Assembly (NCBI RefSeq): GCF_001509585.1
Contig: NZ_LNCI01000006.1
Location: 62,001-126,000, forward strand
Source: Tropicimonas marinistellae
GTDB lineage: Bacteria; Pseudomonadota; Alphaproteobacteria; Rhodobacterales; Rhodobacteraceae
DNA: 64,000 nt
Reading direction: 5' to 3'
Position numbers and translations under genes: made by a program. Under the pieces are notes generated by a model. That model worked only from the letters and a program-made list of their open reading frames with translations. It was not told where the DNA came from and searched no databases. Positions 26,286 to 36,864 of the stretch are shown piece by piece (the stretch's first letter is position 1; each line of letters opens with the position of its first letter).

Positions 26286-27698
26286 ATGACAGTCAAGACG
26301 CTTGTGCAAGCGGGTCTACTCGGCCTTGCAATTGCGAGTATAGCTCCCCTTACCCCGGCAAGTGCCGAGACCCTTCGCGTCTCCGGCGGAGCCGTGCAGA
26401 GGGCGCTTCAGGTTCCCATGAATCGCGCCGTTGTCGTTGAAAGCGACATGGTATTTGCAGAACTCTCCATCGCCAATCCCGGCATCGCGGATATCTCGAC
26501 GCTCTCGGAGCGCTCGATCTACGTGCTCGGCAAGGCGCCTGGACGAACCACGCTGACGCTCCTGGCGCCCGACGGGTCGCTGATCACCAATGTCGAAGTG
26601 CAGGTGACGGCAGATGTGGGCGAGTTGAAGGAACGCCTGCGGGAGGTCCTTCCCGGCGAAGCCATCGAAGTACGTCCGGCAAATGACGGCATCGTGCTTT
26701 CCGGCACCGTGACCAGTGCGCAGGCACTCGACCGGGCCATCGACCTGGCGAACCGCTACGCGCCCGATCGCGTGTCCAACCTGATGATGGTCGGAGGCAC
26801 GCAACAGGTCATGATGAAGGTCCGCTTCGCCGAGATGAGCCGGTCCGTGCGCAAGTCGCTGGGCTTCTCCGCGGCACTGCAGGGCACGGGCGACAACGGC
26901 AGCATCGGCTATCAGGGCGGAACCGGCGGCTACATCGGCTCGCTTGCCGACGGCGGCGCAGGCGTCACCCTCGACGCCGACACGCAGGGCGCCTTCCAGA
27001 TCGGCTTCGGCTACGGCGATGTCGAATTCTCCATGCTCATCGAGGCCCTGGAATCCAAGGGCTTCGTCCGCACCTTGGCGGAACCGAACCTGAGTGCCCT
27101 GTCCGGCCAGGCGGCGAGCTTCCTCGCCGGTGGCGAATACCCCGTGCCGTCGCGCGACGGCGACGGCAACGTCACGGTCTACTACAAACCCTTCGGCATC
27201 GTGCTCAACATGACGCCGCGGGTGATCGGCGACAATATCAACCTCAACCTCAAGGCGGAGGTCAGCCAGCTCGACACGTCGATCGGCATCACCGACGCAG
27301 GCTTCTCGATCTCGGGTTTCTCGACCCGCAAGACCGAAAGCACCGTCGAAATGCGTGACGGCGAGAGCTTCGCGATTGCCGGCCTGCTGGAAGACGACTT
27401 CACCGATCTCAGCACCCAGATCCCCTGGCTCGGCGACGTTCCGGTGCTCGGCTCGCTGTTCCGCAGCGCCGATTACCAGCGCCAGCAATCCGAACTGGTG
27501 ATCATCGTGACCGCGCATCTTGTCACGCCGACCCGCGGCGATGTGCTGGCCCTTCCGACGGACCGCGTCCGGCCGCCGACGGAAAACCAGCTGTTCATGC
27601 GCGGCATAACCTCGGTGACCAACCGTCCGATCACTGGCGGCGCCGGAGAGGTCGCACGACAGGACTTCACCGGGTCCTACGGCTACGTGATGGAGTGA
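26286..27698 (+). CDS. cpaC: Outer-membrane secretin CpaC (RcpA)
   Basis: A 470-residue protein with a signal peptide (ending ASAE near residue 28). An N-terminal pilus-assembly domain (about 30-110, VESDMVFAELSIANPGIADI) is followed by a BON-like region with IEVRPANDGIVLSGTV and VSNLMMVGGTQQVMMKVRFAEM. The C-terminal secretin domain (about 230-430) contains AEPNLSALSGQAASFLAGGEYPVP-type sequence and VPVLGSLFRS. It forms the channel for the Flp pilus. The ribosome-binding site is a loose GAGGCAGGG. The lipoprotein gene follows within 5 bp. Confidence 0.95.
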   Translation: MTVKTLVQAGLLGLAIASIAPLTPASAETLRVSGGAVQRALQVPMNRAVVVESDMVFAELSIANPGIADISTLSERSIYVLGKAPGRTTLTLLAPDGSLITNVEVQVTADVGELKERLREVLPGEAIEVRPANDGIVLSGTVTSAQALDRAIDLANRYAPDRVSNLMMVGGTQQVMMKVRFAEMSRSVRKSLGFSAALQGTGDNGSIGYQGGTGGYIGSLADGGAGVTLDADTQGAFQIGFGYGDVEFSMLIEALESKGFVRTLAEPNLSALSGQAASFLAGGEYPVPSRDGDGNVTVYYKPFGIVLNMTPRVIGDNINLNLKAEVSQLDTSIGITDAGFSISGFSTRKTESTVEMRDGESFAIAGLLEDDFTDLSTQIPWLGDVPVLGSLFRSADYQRQQSELVIIVTAHLVTPTRGDVLALPTDRVRPPTENQLFMRGITSVTNRPITGGAGEVARQDFTGSYGYVME

Positions 27699-27703
27699 GA
27701 CAG

Positions 27704-28021
27704 ATGAAAACGAGCCTCACGATTCTGGCCCTCGGAACCGCGCTGACCCTCTCCGCCTGCGGAAGCTACTGGAACGAGGAGGCCGGCGCCTCCCTCGACC
27801 AGGGCGAGTTCGGAAATGCGACGATGAACAACCAGCTGGCGCAGACCTGCCGGAAGATGACGTCCTACAATGTCGAGAAATACGGCAATCCGCTCTCCGC
27901 TGGCTGTCCGGGCCGCGAACAGGATGGAAAATACGCCATGTTCGCCTATCAGGAGACGATCACGAGCGCCACGGAACTGCCGCCCGAGATCATCCAGGGC
28001 GCGAGCTCCCGCGAACAGTAG
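27704..28021 (+). CDS. Small Tad-locus lipoprotein (CpaD position)
   Basis: A 105-residue protein with lipobox LTLSAC (lipidated Cys at about residue 19). The mature part carries TCRKMTSYNVEKYGNPLSAGCPG, with two further cysteines. I chose ATG 27704 because GGAGTGAGACAG lies just upstream; an alternative ATG at 27695 overlaps cpaC. It occupies the place of CpaD between the secretin and cpaE but is only about half the usual CpaD length. I cannot show homology to CpaD. It may be an outer-membrane pilotin-like factor for CpaC. Confidence 0.72.
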   Translation: MKTSLTILALGTALTLSACGSYWNEEAGASLDQGEFGNATMNNQLAQTCRKMTSYNVEKYGNPLSAGCPGREQDGKYAMFAYQETITSATELPPEIIQGASSREQ

Positions 28022-28338
28022 CGAGATCGCCCAAACGGCTTTTCTGGCAAGCGGCGTCGCCCCAACGGGCGGCGCCGTTAACCATTTGAAAGCACGCGTC
28101 AGACTAGTTCGCGAGCCGAAACAGAAATGTCATTCCCGGCCAACAGGCGTCGTACTTCGCACAAATTCGATATTCTGGCCCCAATTTCGCCCGGTTTCCC
28201 AAACACACAGAAGATCAGGAGTAGTGTGCGCGTTTCGCGGACACGAGTGACGTGATCGGTAGACCGTATTCCGCACAGGCCATGTCCTGCGCGATGTATC
28301 GAACCGGGTGCGTCTTCTGACGAAGGGCGAGACAGAAA
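28022..28338. other. 317-bp gap inside the tad locus, before cpaE
   Basis: No gene is seen. It starts with a GC hairpin (28052-28077), then becomes AT-richer. The gap suggests that cpaE-F-tadBC are read from a separate promoter here or through attenuation; no clear -10/-35 pair was found. Confidence 0.5.
28052..28077 (+). terminator. Hairpin after the CpaD-position lipoprotein
   Basis: CGGCGTCGCCC (28052-28062) pairs with GGGCGGCGCCG (28067-28077) around CAAC, 11 bp with one G-U. No T-run follows. It may be a partial terminator or attenuator splitting cpaBC from cpaEF. Confidence 0.45.
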
Positions 28339-29586
28339 ATGACAAGTAGTGTGGCATTACAACCCGAGCCCGCGCCGGTGGCCGCTTGCACGGTCAGCCG
28401 CGATGTGCAGGCATTCGACCTTCTGATCGAGGACATGGAGACCGAACTCGGAGAGAGTTGGGGCGATCTTTCCTTCGAGGATGCGATCGCCTTTCTCGAA
28501 CAACCCGATTCCGAGGCCCTGGAGTTCTTCGCCGTCGCGATGAATGCCCAGGACGAAGGCGAACTGGCCCTGATCGGGGAATTGATCGCTTTGTCGAAGG
28601 ACCGTGGCGTAAAGGTCATCCTGATCGCCGAAGACGTGAGCCCGAGCGTCCTTCACCAGCTTCTCAAGACCGGGGCGAACGACTTCCTGCCCTACCCGCT
28701 TCCCGAAGGCGCGCTTCACGAGGCAATCGTCCGCATTCGGACGCCGGAACCGGAAGTTGCCGCGCCGGCGAACGGGGCCAACGGGCTGGCCGCAAGAGCG
28801 GGCGGCTCGCATGACGGGGCGATCTTCGCGACCCATGGTCTTGCCGGCGGTGTCGGCGCAACGACCTTTGCGGTGAACCTCGCGTGGGAACTGGCCACGA
28901 AGGAGAAAAAGGACGGTCCGCGGGTTTGCCTGCTGGATCTCGACTTCCAGACCGGATCGGTTTCCACCTATCTGGACCTGCCGCGCCGCGACGTCGTCTA
29001 CGAGCTTCTCTCCGACACCTCGGCCATGGATGCGGACAACTTCCTGCAAGCCATGCAGACGTTCAACGACCGGCTGCACGTCCTTACGGCGCCGGCTGAC
29101 ATGTTGCCCCTCGACATTGTCGGGCCCGAGGATATCGCCACCCTGCTCGACATCGCACGCGCGAATTTCGACGTGGTGATCGTCGACATGCCGAAGACGC
29201 TGGTCGCCTGGACCGAGACGGTGCTGAGCCACGCCAATGTCTACTTCGCCGTGCTCGAACTGGACATGCGGTCCGCGCAGAATGCCCTGCGGTTCATGCG
29301 CCTGCTCAAGGGCGAGGATCTTCCGTACGAGAAACTGCGGTTCGCTCTGAACCGCGCGCCGCGCTTCACCGATCTTCAGGGGAAGGCCCGCGTGAAACGC
29401 ATGGCCGAAAGCCTGGACATCGACATCGAACTGATGCTGCCCGACGGGCAGAAGCAGGTGGCGCAGGCCTGCGATCACGGCCTGCCGCTTTCGGAAAACG
29501 CGGGCAAGAACCCGCTCCGCAAGGAGATCGCGAAACTGGCGGCCTCCCTGCATGAACTGGTTGGCTCCGAAATCGAGGGTGGCTGA
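28339..29586 (+). CDS. cpaE: Tad pilus ATPase/localisation factor CpaE (TadZ)
   Basis: A 415-residue protein. The N-terminal atypical receiver-like domain (about 25-140) includes VKVILIAEDVSPSVLHQLLKTG. The MinD/ParA-type domain (about 155-400) has a deviant Walker A, GLAGGVGATTFAVNLA (about 168-183), and DIVGPEDIATLL / VVIVDMPKTL further on. CpaE/TadZ positions the pilus machinery at a pole. The Walker A glycine-rich loop has A-T-T in place of K-T-T/S, as is common in CpaE. It is followed after 32 bp by cpaF. Confidence 0.93.
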   Translation: MTSSVALQPEPAPVAACTVSRDVQAFDLLIEDMETELGESWGDLSFEDAIAFLEQPDSEALEFFAVAMNAQDEGELALIGELIALSKDRGVKVILIAEDVSPSVLHQLLKTGANDFLPYPLPEGALHEAIVRIRTPEPEVAAPANGANGLAARAGGSHDGAIFATHGLAGGVGATTFAVNLAWELATKEKKDGPRVCLLDLDFQTGSVSTYLDLPRRDVVYELLSDTSAMDADNFLQAMQTFNDRLHVLTAPADMLPLDIVGPEDIATLLDIARANFDVVIVDMPKTLVAWTETVLSHANVYFAVLELDMRSAQNALRFMRLLKGEDLPYEKLRFALNRAPRFTDLQGKARVKRMAESLDIDIELMLPDGQKQVAQACDHGLPLSENAGKNPLRKEIAKLAASLHELVGSEIEGG

Positions 29587-29618
29587 TGCGGGATCGGCAC
29601 GAGGCAAAGGGTTGAGAT

Positions 29619-31058
<1,440 letters not shown>

Positions 31059-31064
31059 CGGCTC

Positions 31065-32033
31065 ATGCAAATCTCTGCGGAACCACTCATCTACGGACTG
31101 ATCTTCGTCGCCGTCCTGGTGCTGGTCGAAGGGCTCTACCTGACCGCCTTCGGCAAGTCGATCAGCCTGAACAACAAGGTCAATCGCCGGCTGGAGCTGC
31201 TCGAGAAGGGCGGCGCCCGCGAGGAGGTTCTGGAACAGCTCCGCAAGGAGATGACCCAGCACATGAATGCCAACGGCATTCCGCTCTACTCGATCCTCGC
31301 GGACAAGGCGCAAAAGGCGAACATCGCCTTCTCCCCCAGCCAGCTTGTCCTGATCATGGTTGTCCTGTCCGGTGTCGCATTCGCCGGTCTCACCCTGGCA
31401 ACGCAGGCCGGCCTCGCGGTGCGCATCGTCGTCGCGCTGGCAATGGGCGTCGGCGCTGTCTACATCTGGGTGAACAACAAGGCCAAGAAGCGCCTCGGCC
31501 TGATCGAGGAACAGCTGCCGGACGCCGTCGAACTGATGGTGCGCAGCCTACGTGTCGGCCACCCCTTCTCCTCGGCGGTGAACATCGTCGCGCGGGAGGT
31601 TCCCGACCCGCTCGGCAGCGAATTCGGCGTGATCGCCGACGAAAGCGCCTACGGCCGCGATATCTCCGAAAGCCTGAAGGCACTGGCGGAACGCATGGAC
31701 ATGCAGGATCTCAGGTTCCTCGCCGTCGCCGTCACCATCCAGCAGCAATCGGGCGGCAACCTCGCCGAGATCCTCGACGGGCTGGCCAAGGTCATCCGCG
31801 CCCGCTTCAAGCTGTTCCGGCGCGTGAAGGCGATCACCGCGGAGGCGAAATGGTCGGGCATGTTCCTGTCGGTCTTCCCGATCCTGGCACTCGTCGCGAT
31901 CAACGTGATCCAGCCGGACTACTATGCGGACGTGAAGGAAACCTCGGCCTTTATTCCGGCCTGCCTGATCGTCGGAACCTTCCTGGTCGTGAACGTGATC
32001 TTCATGAAGATCATGGTCAACATCAAGGTCTGA
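31065..32033 (+). CDS. tadB: Tad inner-membrane platform protein TadB
   Basis: A 322-residue protein with an N-terminal TM (about 10-28), a TM pair near 92-135, the T2SF domain (about 165-290, DAVELMVRSLRVGHPFSSAV...QQQSGGNLAEIL) and two C-terminal TMs. It forms the inner-membrane platform with TadC and couples to CpaF. Tight spacing on both sides (6 and 9 bp) shows operon membership. Confidence 0.95.
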   Translation: MQISAEPLIYGLIFVAVLVLVEGLYLTAFGKSISLNNKVNRRLELLEKGGAREEVLEQLRKEMTQHMNANGIPLYSILADKAQKANIAFSPSQLVLIMVVLSGVAFAGLTLATQAGLAVRIVVALAMGVGAVYIWVNNKAKKRLGLIEEQLPDAVELMVRSLRVGHPFSSAVNIVAREVPDPLGSEFGVIADESAYGRDISESLKALAERMDMQDLRFLAVAVTIQQQSGGNLAEILDGLAKVIRARFKLFRRVKAITAEAKWSGMFLSVFPILALVAINVIQPDYYADVKETSAFIPACLIVGTFLVVNVIFMKIMVNIKV

Positions 32034-32042
32034 GAGGCGAAC

Positions 32043-33041
32043 ATGGAACTGCTCATCTCCGCGAACGACTGGCTGGTTGACAGGTTTGGCGAACTCGGCC
32101 CGCTCTACGCGGTTGGCGTGCTGGGCGTTCTGCTCGTCGCGCTGACCCTGCCGGTCTTCCTCAAGCGCCAGGCCGACCCGCTCGACAAGCTCAAGAACCA
32201 GGGGTCCCGGCAGGGCGCGCGCGGCGGCAAGGACGGCAAGGCGGCGCTGCGCTACGACAACGGCAAGGCGGCCAAACTCGACAAATACGCGAGTTTCCTC
32301 GAACCGCAGGACGAAAAGGAAATGTCCTCCGCCCGCCTGAAGATGCTTCAGGCCGGCTACCGCTCGAAATCCGCGGTGCGCACCTACCACTTCGCGCAGT
32401 TTGCGCTCGGTGTCGGCTTCCTGATCCTCGGCATCCTCTACGCGATCGTCAGTTCGACAACCGGCGAGGTGACGACACAGGCGCTGATCCTGTCCATCAT
32501 CATCCCCGGCGCGGTCGGCTACTATATCCCGAAATACTGGGTGAACCGCCGCCTGCAGACCCGGCAGCAGGAGATCACCAACGGTTTCCCGGATTCGCTC
32601 GACATGATGCTCGTCTGCGTCGAGGCCGGCCAATCCCTCGAACAATCGATCATCCGCGTCTCCAAGGAACTGCGCGCCGGCTTCCCGGCGCTGGCCGACG
32701 AATACGAGATGGTCGCGCACGAGATGAAGGCCGGCAAGGACAAGGTGCAGGTGCTCAAGGACATGGCGGAGCGTGCCGGCGTCCCGGATGTCGCCTCCTT
32801 CGTGACCGTGCTCATCCAATCCGCGAGCTTCGGTACGTCGATCGCGGAGGCGCTCCGCGTCTATGCCTCGGAAATGCGTGACAAACGGGTGATGCGCGCG
32901 GAAGAAAAGGCCAACGTCCTGCCGACGAAGCTGACGCTCGGGACGATGATGTTCACCGTTCCGCCGCTGCTGATCATTCTCATCGGGCCATCGATCTACG
33001 AGATCGCGCAGACGCTGTCGGGCAACGGCGGCGGCTTCTGA
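32043..33041 (+). CDS. tadC: Tad inner-membrane platform protein TadC
   Basis: A 332-residue paralogue of TadB. N-terminal TM (about 22-40), a central TM pair (about 118-165), the T2SF domain (about 185-310, DSLDMMLVCVEAGQSLEQSI, then SFVTVLIQSASFGTSIAEAL) and a C-terminal TM ending PPLLIILIGPSIYEI. The segment VLPTKLTLGTMMFTVPPL is characteristic of TadC. It is 134 bp upstream of the first TPR lipoprotein gene. Confidence 0.95.
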   Translation: MELLISANDWLVDRFGELGPLYAVGVLGVLLVALTLPVFLKRQADPLDKLKNQGSRQGARGGKDGKAALRYDNGKAAKLDKYASFLEPQDEKEMSSARLKMLQAGYRSKSAVRTYHFAQFALGVGFLILGILYAIVSSTTGEVTTQALILSIIIPGAVGYYIPKYWVNRRLQTRQQEITNGFPDSLDMMLVCVEAGQSLEQSIIRVSKELRAGFPALADEYEMVAHEMKAGKDKVQVLKDMAERAGVPDVASFVTVLIQSASFGTSIAEALRVYASEMRDKRVMRAEEKANVLPTKLTLGTMMFTVPPLLIILIGPSIYEIAQTLSGNGGGF

Positions 33042-33175
33042 GGCGCCGCGCCGGGTGGCGTCGCTTTTGCCACACCCCGGGCGGATCGCGCCAACGTGGT
33101 GCGCCCGCCCTTGGAGCCGAGGCCCGATCACGCAAGACTGCACGCGCACGCCCCACCCGCGCGGAAGGCCCACAC

Positions 33176-33742
33176 ATGCTCCGTACCGCTGCGCCGCTGC
33201 TCGCGCTTCTTCTGACCCTTTCCGCTTGCGGCGAGGATCCCCGCCTTGAACCGCTGAACGAAGGCCCGCCTGCGCCCCCCGGCGTCGAAACCGTCGACGA
33301 TGCCGTCGACGGGCTCATCGTCGGGCACCGGCTGATGGCGGCGGGCGAATACGAACTCGCGCTCAAGGAATATCTGCGGGCCGGCGCGGAGCACGGTCTG
33401 AACGCCGATGTGCTCTCCGCGCTCGGGTCCGCCAACCTGAAACTCGGCCGCCTCGGACAGGCCGAACGCCTGCTTCGCCGGGCGACGGAGGAAGACGAAG
33501 ACTTCGCCGCGGCCTGGAACAATCTCGGCGTCGTGCTGATGGAACAGGGCGAGGTCGGCGAAGCCGCGCAGGTGTTCCGCGCGGCCTTCGCGCTGGACAG
33601 TGGCGAAAGTGCCGAAATTCGCGAAAACCTGACCTCCGCGCTCGCAAAACTCCAAAATCCTGCGTACACTTCCGAAAACACAACAAACTTCGAGCTGGTG
33701 CGCCGGGGGAGCGGAAAATACCGCCTGCTGAGCACACCCTGA
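33176..33742 (+). CDS. TPR lipoprotein of the tad locus (TadD-like 1)
   Basis: A 188-residue protein with a lipobox, LLTLSAC (Cys about residue 19), and two to three tetratricopeptide repeats (about 55-150). These include ALGSANLKLGRLGQAERLLRR-type sequence and AWNNLGVVLMEQGEVGEAAQVF. It resembles TadD, the TPR lipoprotein needed for Flp pilus biogenesis. It is followed after 30 bp by a second TPR lipoprotein, so TadD function may be split or duplicated. Confidence 0.85.
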   Translation: MLRTAAPLLALLLTLSACGEDPRLEPLNEGPPAPPGVETVDDAVDGLIVGHRLMAAGEYELALKEYLRAGAEHGLNADVLSALGSANLKLGRLGQAERLLRRATEEDEDFAAAWNNLGVVLMEQGEVGEAAQVFRAAFALDSGESAEIRENLTSALAKLQNPAYTSENTTNFELVRRGSGKYRLLSTP

Positions 33743-33772
33743 GGCAGACCGAGCAGAAAAGGACGCACAAAA

Positions 33773-34624
33773 ATGCGCCGTTCCACCCTTGTCGTGCTGT
33801 GCATTGGCAGCGCCATGGCCCTTTCCGCTTGTCAGAAGGCGAGCGATAGCGAAGTCGACCGCGCCATCCAGAGCGTGAACGCGATCGACGACAACAATCT
33901 CAGCGACATCATGCTGACCGTGGCCGATCCCAATGAGGCAGTGAGCTACTTCAAGCGCACCTCCGCCCAGAGCCCGGACCGGATCGACCTGCAGCGGAAC
34001 CTGGCAAAGAGCCTCGTGCGCGCCAAGCACAATACCGAGGCCACCGCTGTCTGGGGCCGGGTCGCCGCGCACCCCGACGCGACCAACGCCGACAAGGTCG
34101 ATTATGCCGACGCACTCATCCGCGCTGGCAACTGGGACAGGGCCGAGCAGGTGCTCGACGGCGTGCCCCCGACCCACGAAACCTTCAAGCGCTACAAGCT
34201 CGAAGCGATGATCGCCGACAAGAACAAGGAGTGGAAGAAGTCCGACAGCTTCTACGAGACAGCCATCGGCCTGACCACCAAACCCTCCGCGGTTCTGAAC
34301 AACTGGGGCTATTCCAAGCTCACCCGCGGCGACTACCGCGAGGCGGAGCGGCTGTTCGGTGAGGCGATCCAGTACGACCCGAAGCTCTTCACCGCGAAGA
34401 ACAACCTGATCCTCGCCCGTGGCGCGCAGAACAACTACCAGATGCCGATTGTCGACATGACGCAGATCGAACGCGCGCAACTCCTGCACACGCTGGCTCT
34501 GACCGCGATCAAGCAGGGCGATGTGACCATGGGGCGGTCTCTCCTGCAGGATGCCATCGACACGCACCCGCAACACTTTGAGGCAGCCGTCCATAGCCTG
34601 AACGCGCTCGACGGCGCGAACTAG
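33773..34624 (+). CDS. TPR lipoprotein of the tad locus (TadD-like 2)
   Basis: A 283-residue protein with a lipobox, ALSAC (Cys about 19), and several TPR-like helical pairs (about 60-275), for example NWGYSKLTRGDYREAERLFGEA and LQRNLAKSLVRAKHNTEATAVW. It is likely an outer-membrane-anchored, periplasmic scaffold for the secretin or pilotin. It sits between TadD-like 1 and the prepilin peptidase, 7 bp before the latter. Confidence 0.85.
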   Translation: MRRSTLVVLCIGSAMALSACQKASDSEVDRAIQSVNAIDDNNLSDIMLTVADPNEAVSYFKRTSAQSPDRIDLQRNLAKSLVRAKHNTEATAVWGRVAAHPDATNADKVDYADALIRAGNWDRAEQVLDGVPPTHETFKRYKLEAMIADKNKEWKKSDSFYETAIGLTTKPSAVLNNWGYSKLTRGDYREAERLFGEAIQYDPKLFTAKNNLILARGAQNNYQMPIVDMTQIERAQLLHTLALTAIKQGDVTMGRSLLQDAIDTHPQHFEAAVHSLNALDGAN

Positions 34625-34631
34625 CCGCGCA

Positions 34632-35132
34632 ATGGATCTGGAAATTCCCGTCAGCGCGGCGCGGTGGTTTCTCCCCTTCGCCATCCCCATCGGCTTGTGG
34701 GTGGCGTGGAACGACATGGCCTTCATGAAGATCCCCAACCGCGCGGTCTATGCGCTGGTTGGGGTCTATGTCGTGATCGGCCCGCTCGCCCTGCCCTTTG
34801 ACACCTACGCCTGGCAGTTCCTCCATCTGGCCGTGATCCTGCTGATCGGGTTTTTGATGAACATGGCTGGCCTCATGGGGGCGGGCGACGCGAAATTCGC
34901 CGCCGCCATGGCGCCGTTTATCGCGCTCGGCGATGTCTCCTCCGTCTGCTACCTGTTCGCGGGCTTGTTGCTGGCGGCCTTCGTCAGCCACCGTGCCCTG
35001 CGCCGGATACCGGCCGTGCGCGCGGCAGCCCCCCAATGGGAGAGCTGGGAACGGCAGGATTTCCCCATGGGCCTCGCGCTTGGCGGCCTGCTGATAACCT
35101 ACCTGTCGCTCGGCGCGGTCTCCGGCGCCTGA
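34632..35132 (+). CDS. cpaA: Prepilin peptidase CpaA (TadV, family A24)
   Basis: A 166-residue aspartic protease of the inner membrane, with about four to six TMs. The catalytic aspartates lie in AWNDMAFMKIPNR (first Asp, about residue 24) and MGAGDAKFAAA (GxGDxK motif, about residue 82). It should process the two Flp-like pilins at 24397 and 24824. It lacks the N-terminal methylase domain of PilD, as CpaA/TadV enzymes do. Its 3' end overlaps the convergent membrane-protein gene by 34 bp. Confidence 0.92.
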   Translation: MDLEIPVSAARWFLPFAIPIGLWVAWNDMAFMKIPNRAVYALVGVYVVIGPLALPFDTYAWQFLHLAVILLIGFLMNMAGLMGAGDAKFAAAMAPFIALGDVSSVCYLFAGLLLAAFVSHRALRRIPAVRAAAPQWESWERQDFPMGLALGGLLITYLSLGAVSGA

Positions 35133-36733
35133 AGCTCCAGGAGAACGTAGGCCGAGGTTCTGCGCTGTTCGGCCAACCCATAGCCCGCCTCGCGCACCAG
35201 TTTCAGCACGTTGGCCCGTGAATTGAGGCTGAGCGGGCATAGCGGCACGAGCAGGTGGCTGGCCGATCCGATCCCCGGCAGGCCGTCATAGCGCCACGGT
35301 GCCCCGCTCGCCAGGCGCTGAAAATCCCCGAAAAGCCAGTAGCTTGTGAGCAAGTCCGCCCCGAAAATCGCGCTCCCATCGAACCCGGCCTGCTCCAGGT
35401 CGCGGGCAATGCCGTCGTAGCGCAGGATGAAACCGCCGGAGAGTTCGCAGACGGGCAGCACTTCGTCCAGCAGCACGGCGTCGGCGATCTCCTCCTCGGG
35501 TTCGGGCGCTGTGAGCCCGATGATTTCCAGTTCCACCCGGCCGCCGATACGCTCGTTGCGGTCGCCCTTCACGAAAACGCTGCGCTCGTCGGTATTGCGC
35601 GGGAACATCGGCTTGAACTCCGCCGGCTTTGCCGCCAGGTGCCGGAACGGGCTGAAGGAGACATTCAGGGCCGACGGCAGCGCCAGCATGAAGACAGCGC
35701 AACCGGCCAGCGCAATCGCCTGCCGCATGTCCCAGCCCGCCGCGTTCACCGTGCCCGCCGCCGGCCGCAGCATGAAGAGCAGCACCCCCAGAAGGTAGAG
35801 CCACTGCGGGTCGTTCCCGAAGTTCTGGTAGGTCACATAGGCAAACCCCGGCAGCAGCAGCAGCAGGACCAGCCCCTCGTTGTCCCGCCCGGCCTGCCGC
35901 AGCAGGATGACCGCCGCGAGTGCCGCAAACGTGCCGCCAAGATAGGCCGGCGCGACGACGATCGCCCGCAGCGCATGGCCGGGGCGCGGACGGCTCTCGG
36001 ATTGCACCACCGTCAACACATCGCGCACATAGGCGCCCCAGAAATCGACCCCCGCCATGAGGGTGATCGCAGCCACAACGGCCAGCCCGGCCGCAATGGC
36101 GACGCCGATGGCGCCCCAGTCGCGGCGCAGCAACAGTGCCACGAGGATCGGCGGCAGGAAGGCCGCGACGTAAGTCACCTTGATCATCGCGAGCGCCGCG
36201 ACCGCAAGGCCGAGCACCAGCCCGTCCGCGACCCGGGATTCACGGTTCACCGGCGGCAGGATCGCCGTGGCGATGGCCAGGAACGCCAGTGCCCAGGCCC
36301 ACCGGTTGTAATGCATCGAGATCGAAAGCGAGGGCTCGGATTCCCCGTGCACCATGGCAAGTGCGAGAAACAGGCAGATGGCGCCGAAAACCGCCGCCCA
36401 GCCGCTCTGCATCCGCGACACACCCACCCACCAGACAGGCAGGATGAACAACGCGCCCACAAGCACCTGCGCGGCAAGAAAGGCGACGCCCACGTCCCAT
36501 CCCTGCGCGGCAAAGAACGCAATCGGCGCCGTGGCGAAAAGGCCGATGGGGGTCATGAAATCGAGATGCGGCCATTCCCCGGCAGCCTGCCGCAGAACGA
36601 TATCGACCAGGTGCAGCGTGTCGCCCTCGTGCTTCTCGATGTAAAGCCCGCCCTTGAGGAGGAGCACGACGCTCAGAATGGCCCACAGCCCCGCCAGGAA
36701 AGCGCCAAAGGCCAATGCGTCCCGTCTTTTCAT
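35099..36733 (-). CDS. Multi-pass membrane protein, possible GT-C-like glycosyltransferase
   Basis: A 544-residue protein with about 11 predicted TM helices in the first 380 residues, then a soluble C-terminal domain of about 165 residues. The early segment HEGDTLHLVDIVL...WPHLDFMTPIG, between TM1 and TM2, resembles the acidic first loop of GT-C/PMT-type lipid-sugar transferases. I see no diagnostic motif beyond that. I chose ATG 36733 (MKRRDALAFGAF); the frame is open to 36841. It is convergent with cpaA and divergent from the ATPase gene at 36865. It could glycosylate pilin, but that is a guess from position only. Confidence 0.6.
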   Translation of the reverse strand: MKRRDALAFGAFLAGLWAILSVVLLLKGGLYIEKHEGDTLHLVDIVLRQAAGEWPHLDFMTPIGLFATAPIAFFAAQGWDVGVAFLAAQVLVGALFILPVWWVGVSRMQSGWAAVFGAICLFLALAMVHGESEPSLSISMHYNRWAWALAFLAIATAILPPVNRESRVADGLVLGLAVAALAMIKVTYVAAFLPPILVALLLRRDWGAIGVAIAAGLAVVAAITLMAGVDFWGAYVRDVLTVVQSESRPRPGHALRAIVVAPAYLGGTFAALAAVILLRQAGRDNEGLVLLLLLPGFAYVTYQNFGNDPQWLYLLGVLLFMLRPAAGTVNAAGWDMRQAIALAGCAVFMLALPSALNVSFSPFRHLAAKPAEFKPMFPRNTDERSVFVKGDRNERIGGRVELEIIGLTAPEPEEEIADAVLLDEVLPVCELSGGFILRYDGIARDLEQAGFDGSAIFGADLLTSYWLFGDFQRLASGAPWRYDGLPGIGSASHLLVPLCPLSLNSRANVLKLVREAGYGLAEQRRTSAYVLLELQAPETAPSDR

Positions 36734-36864
36734 CACTGCTCTGTTTCCTTCTTTTGGCCACAATGGACCGGCACTTTTCGGACTGTCTGTGGAATGGCAG
36801 GCGTTCATGTCGAATTCCGGGCGAAATCGGCAAAAATGCATGAGACAACTGGGCGAGTGACGTC

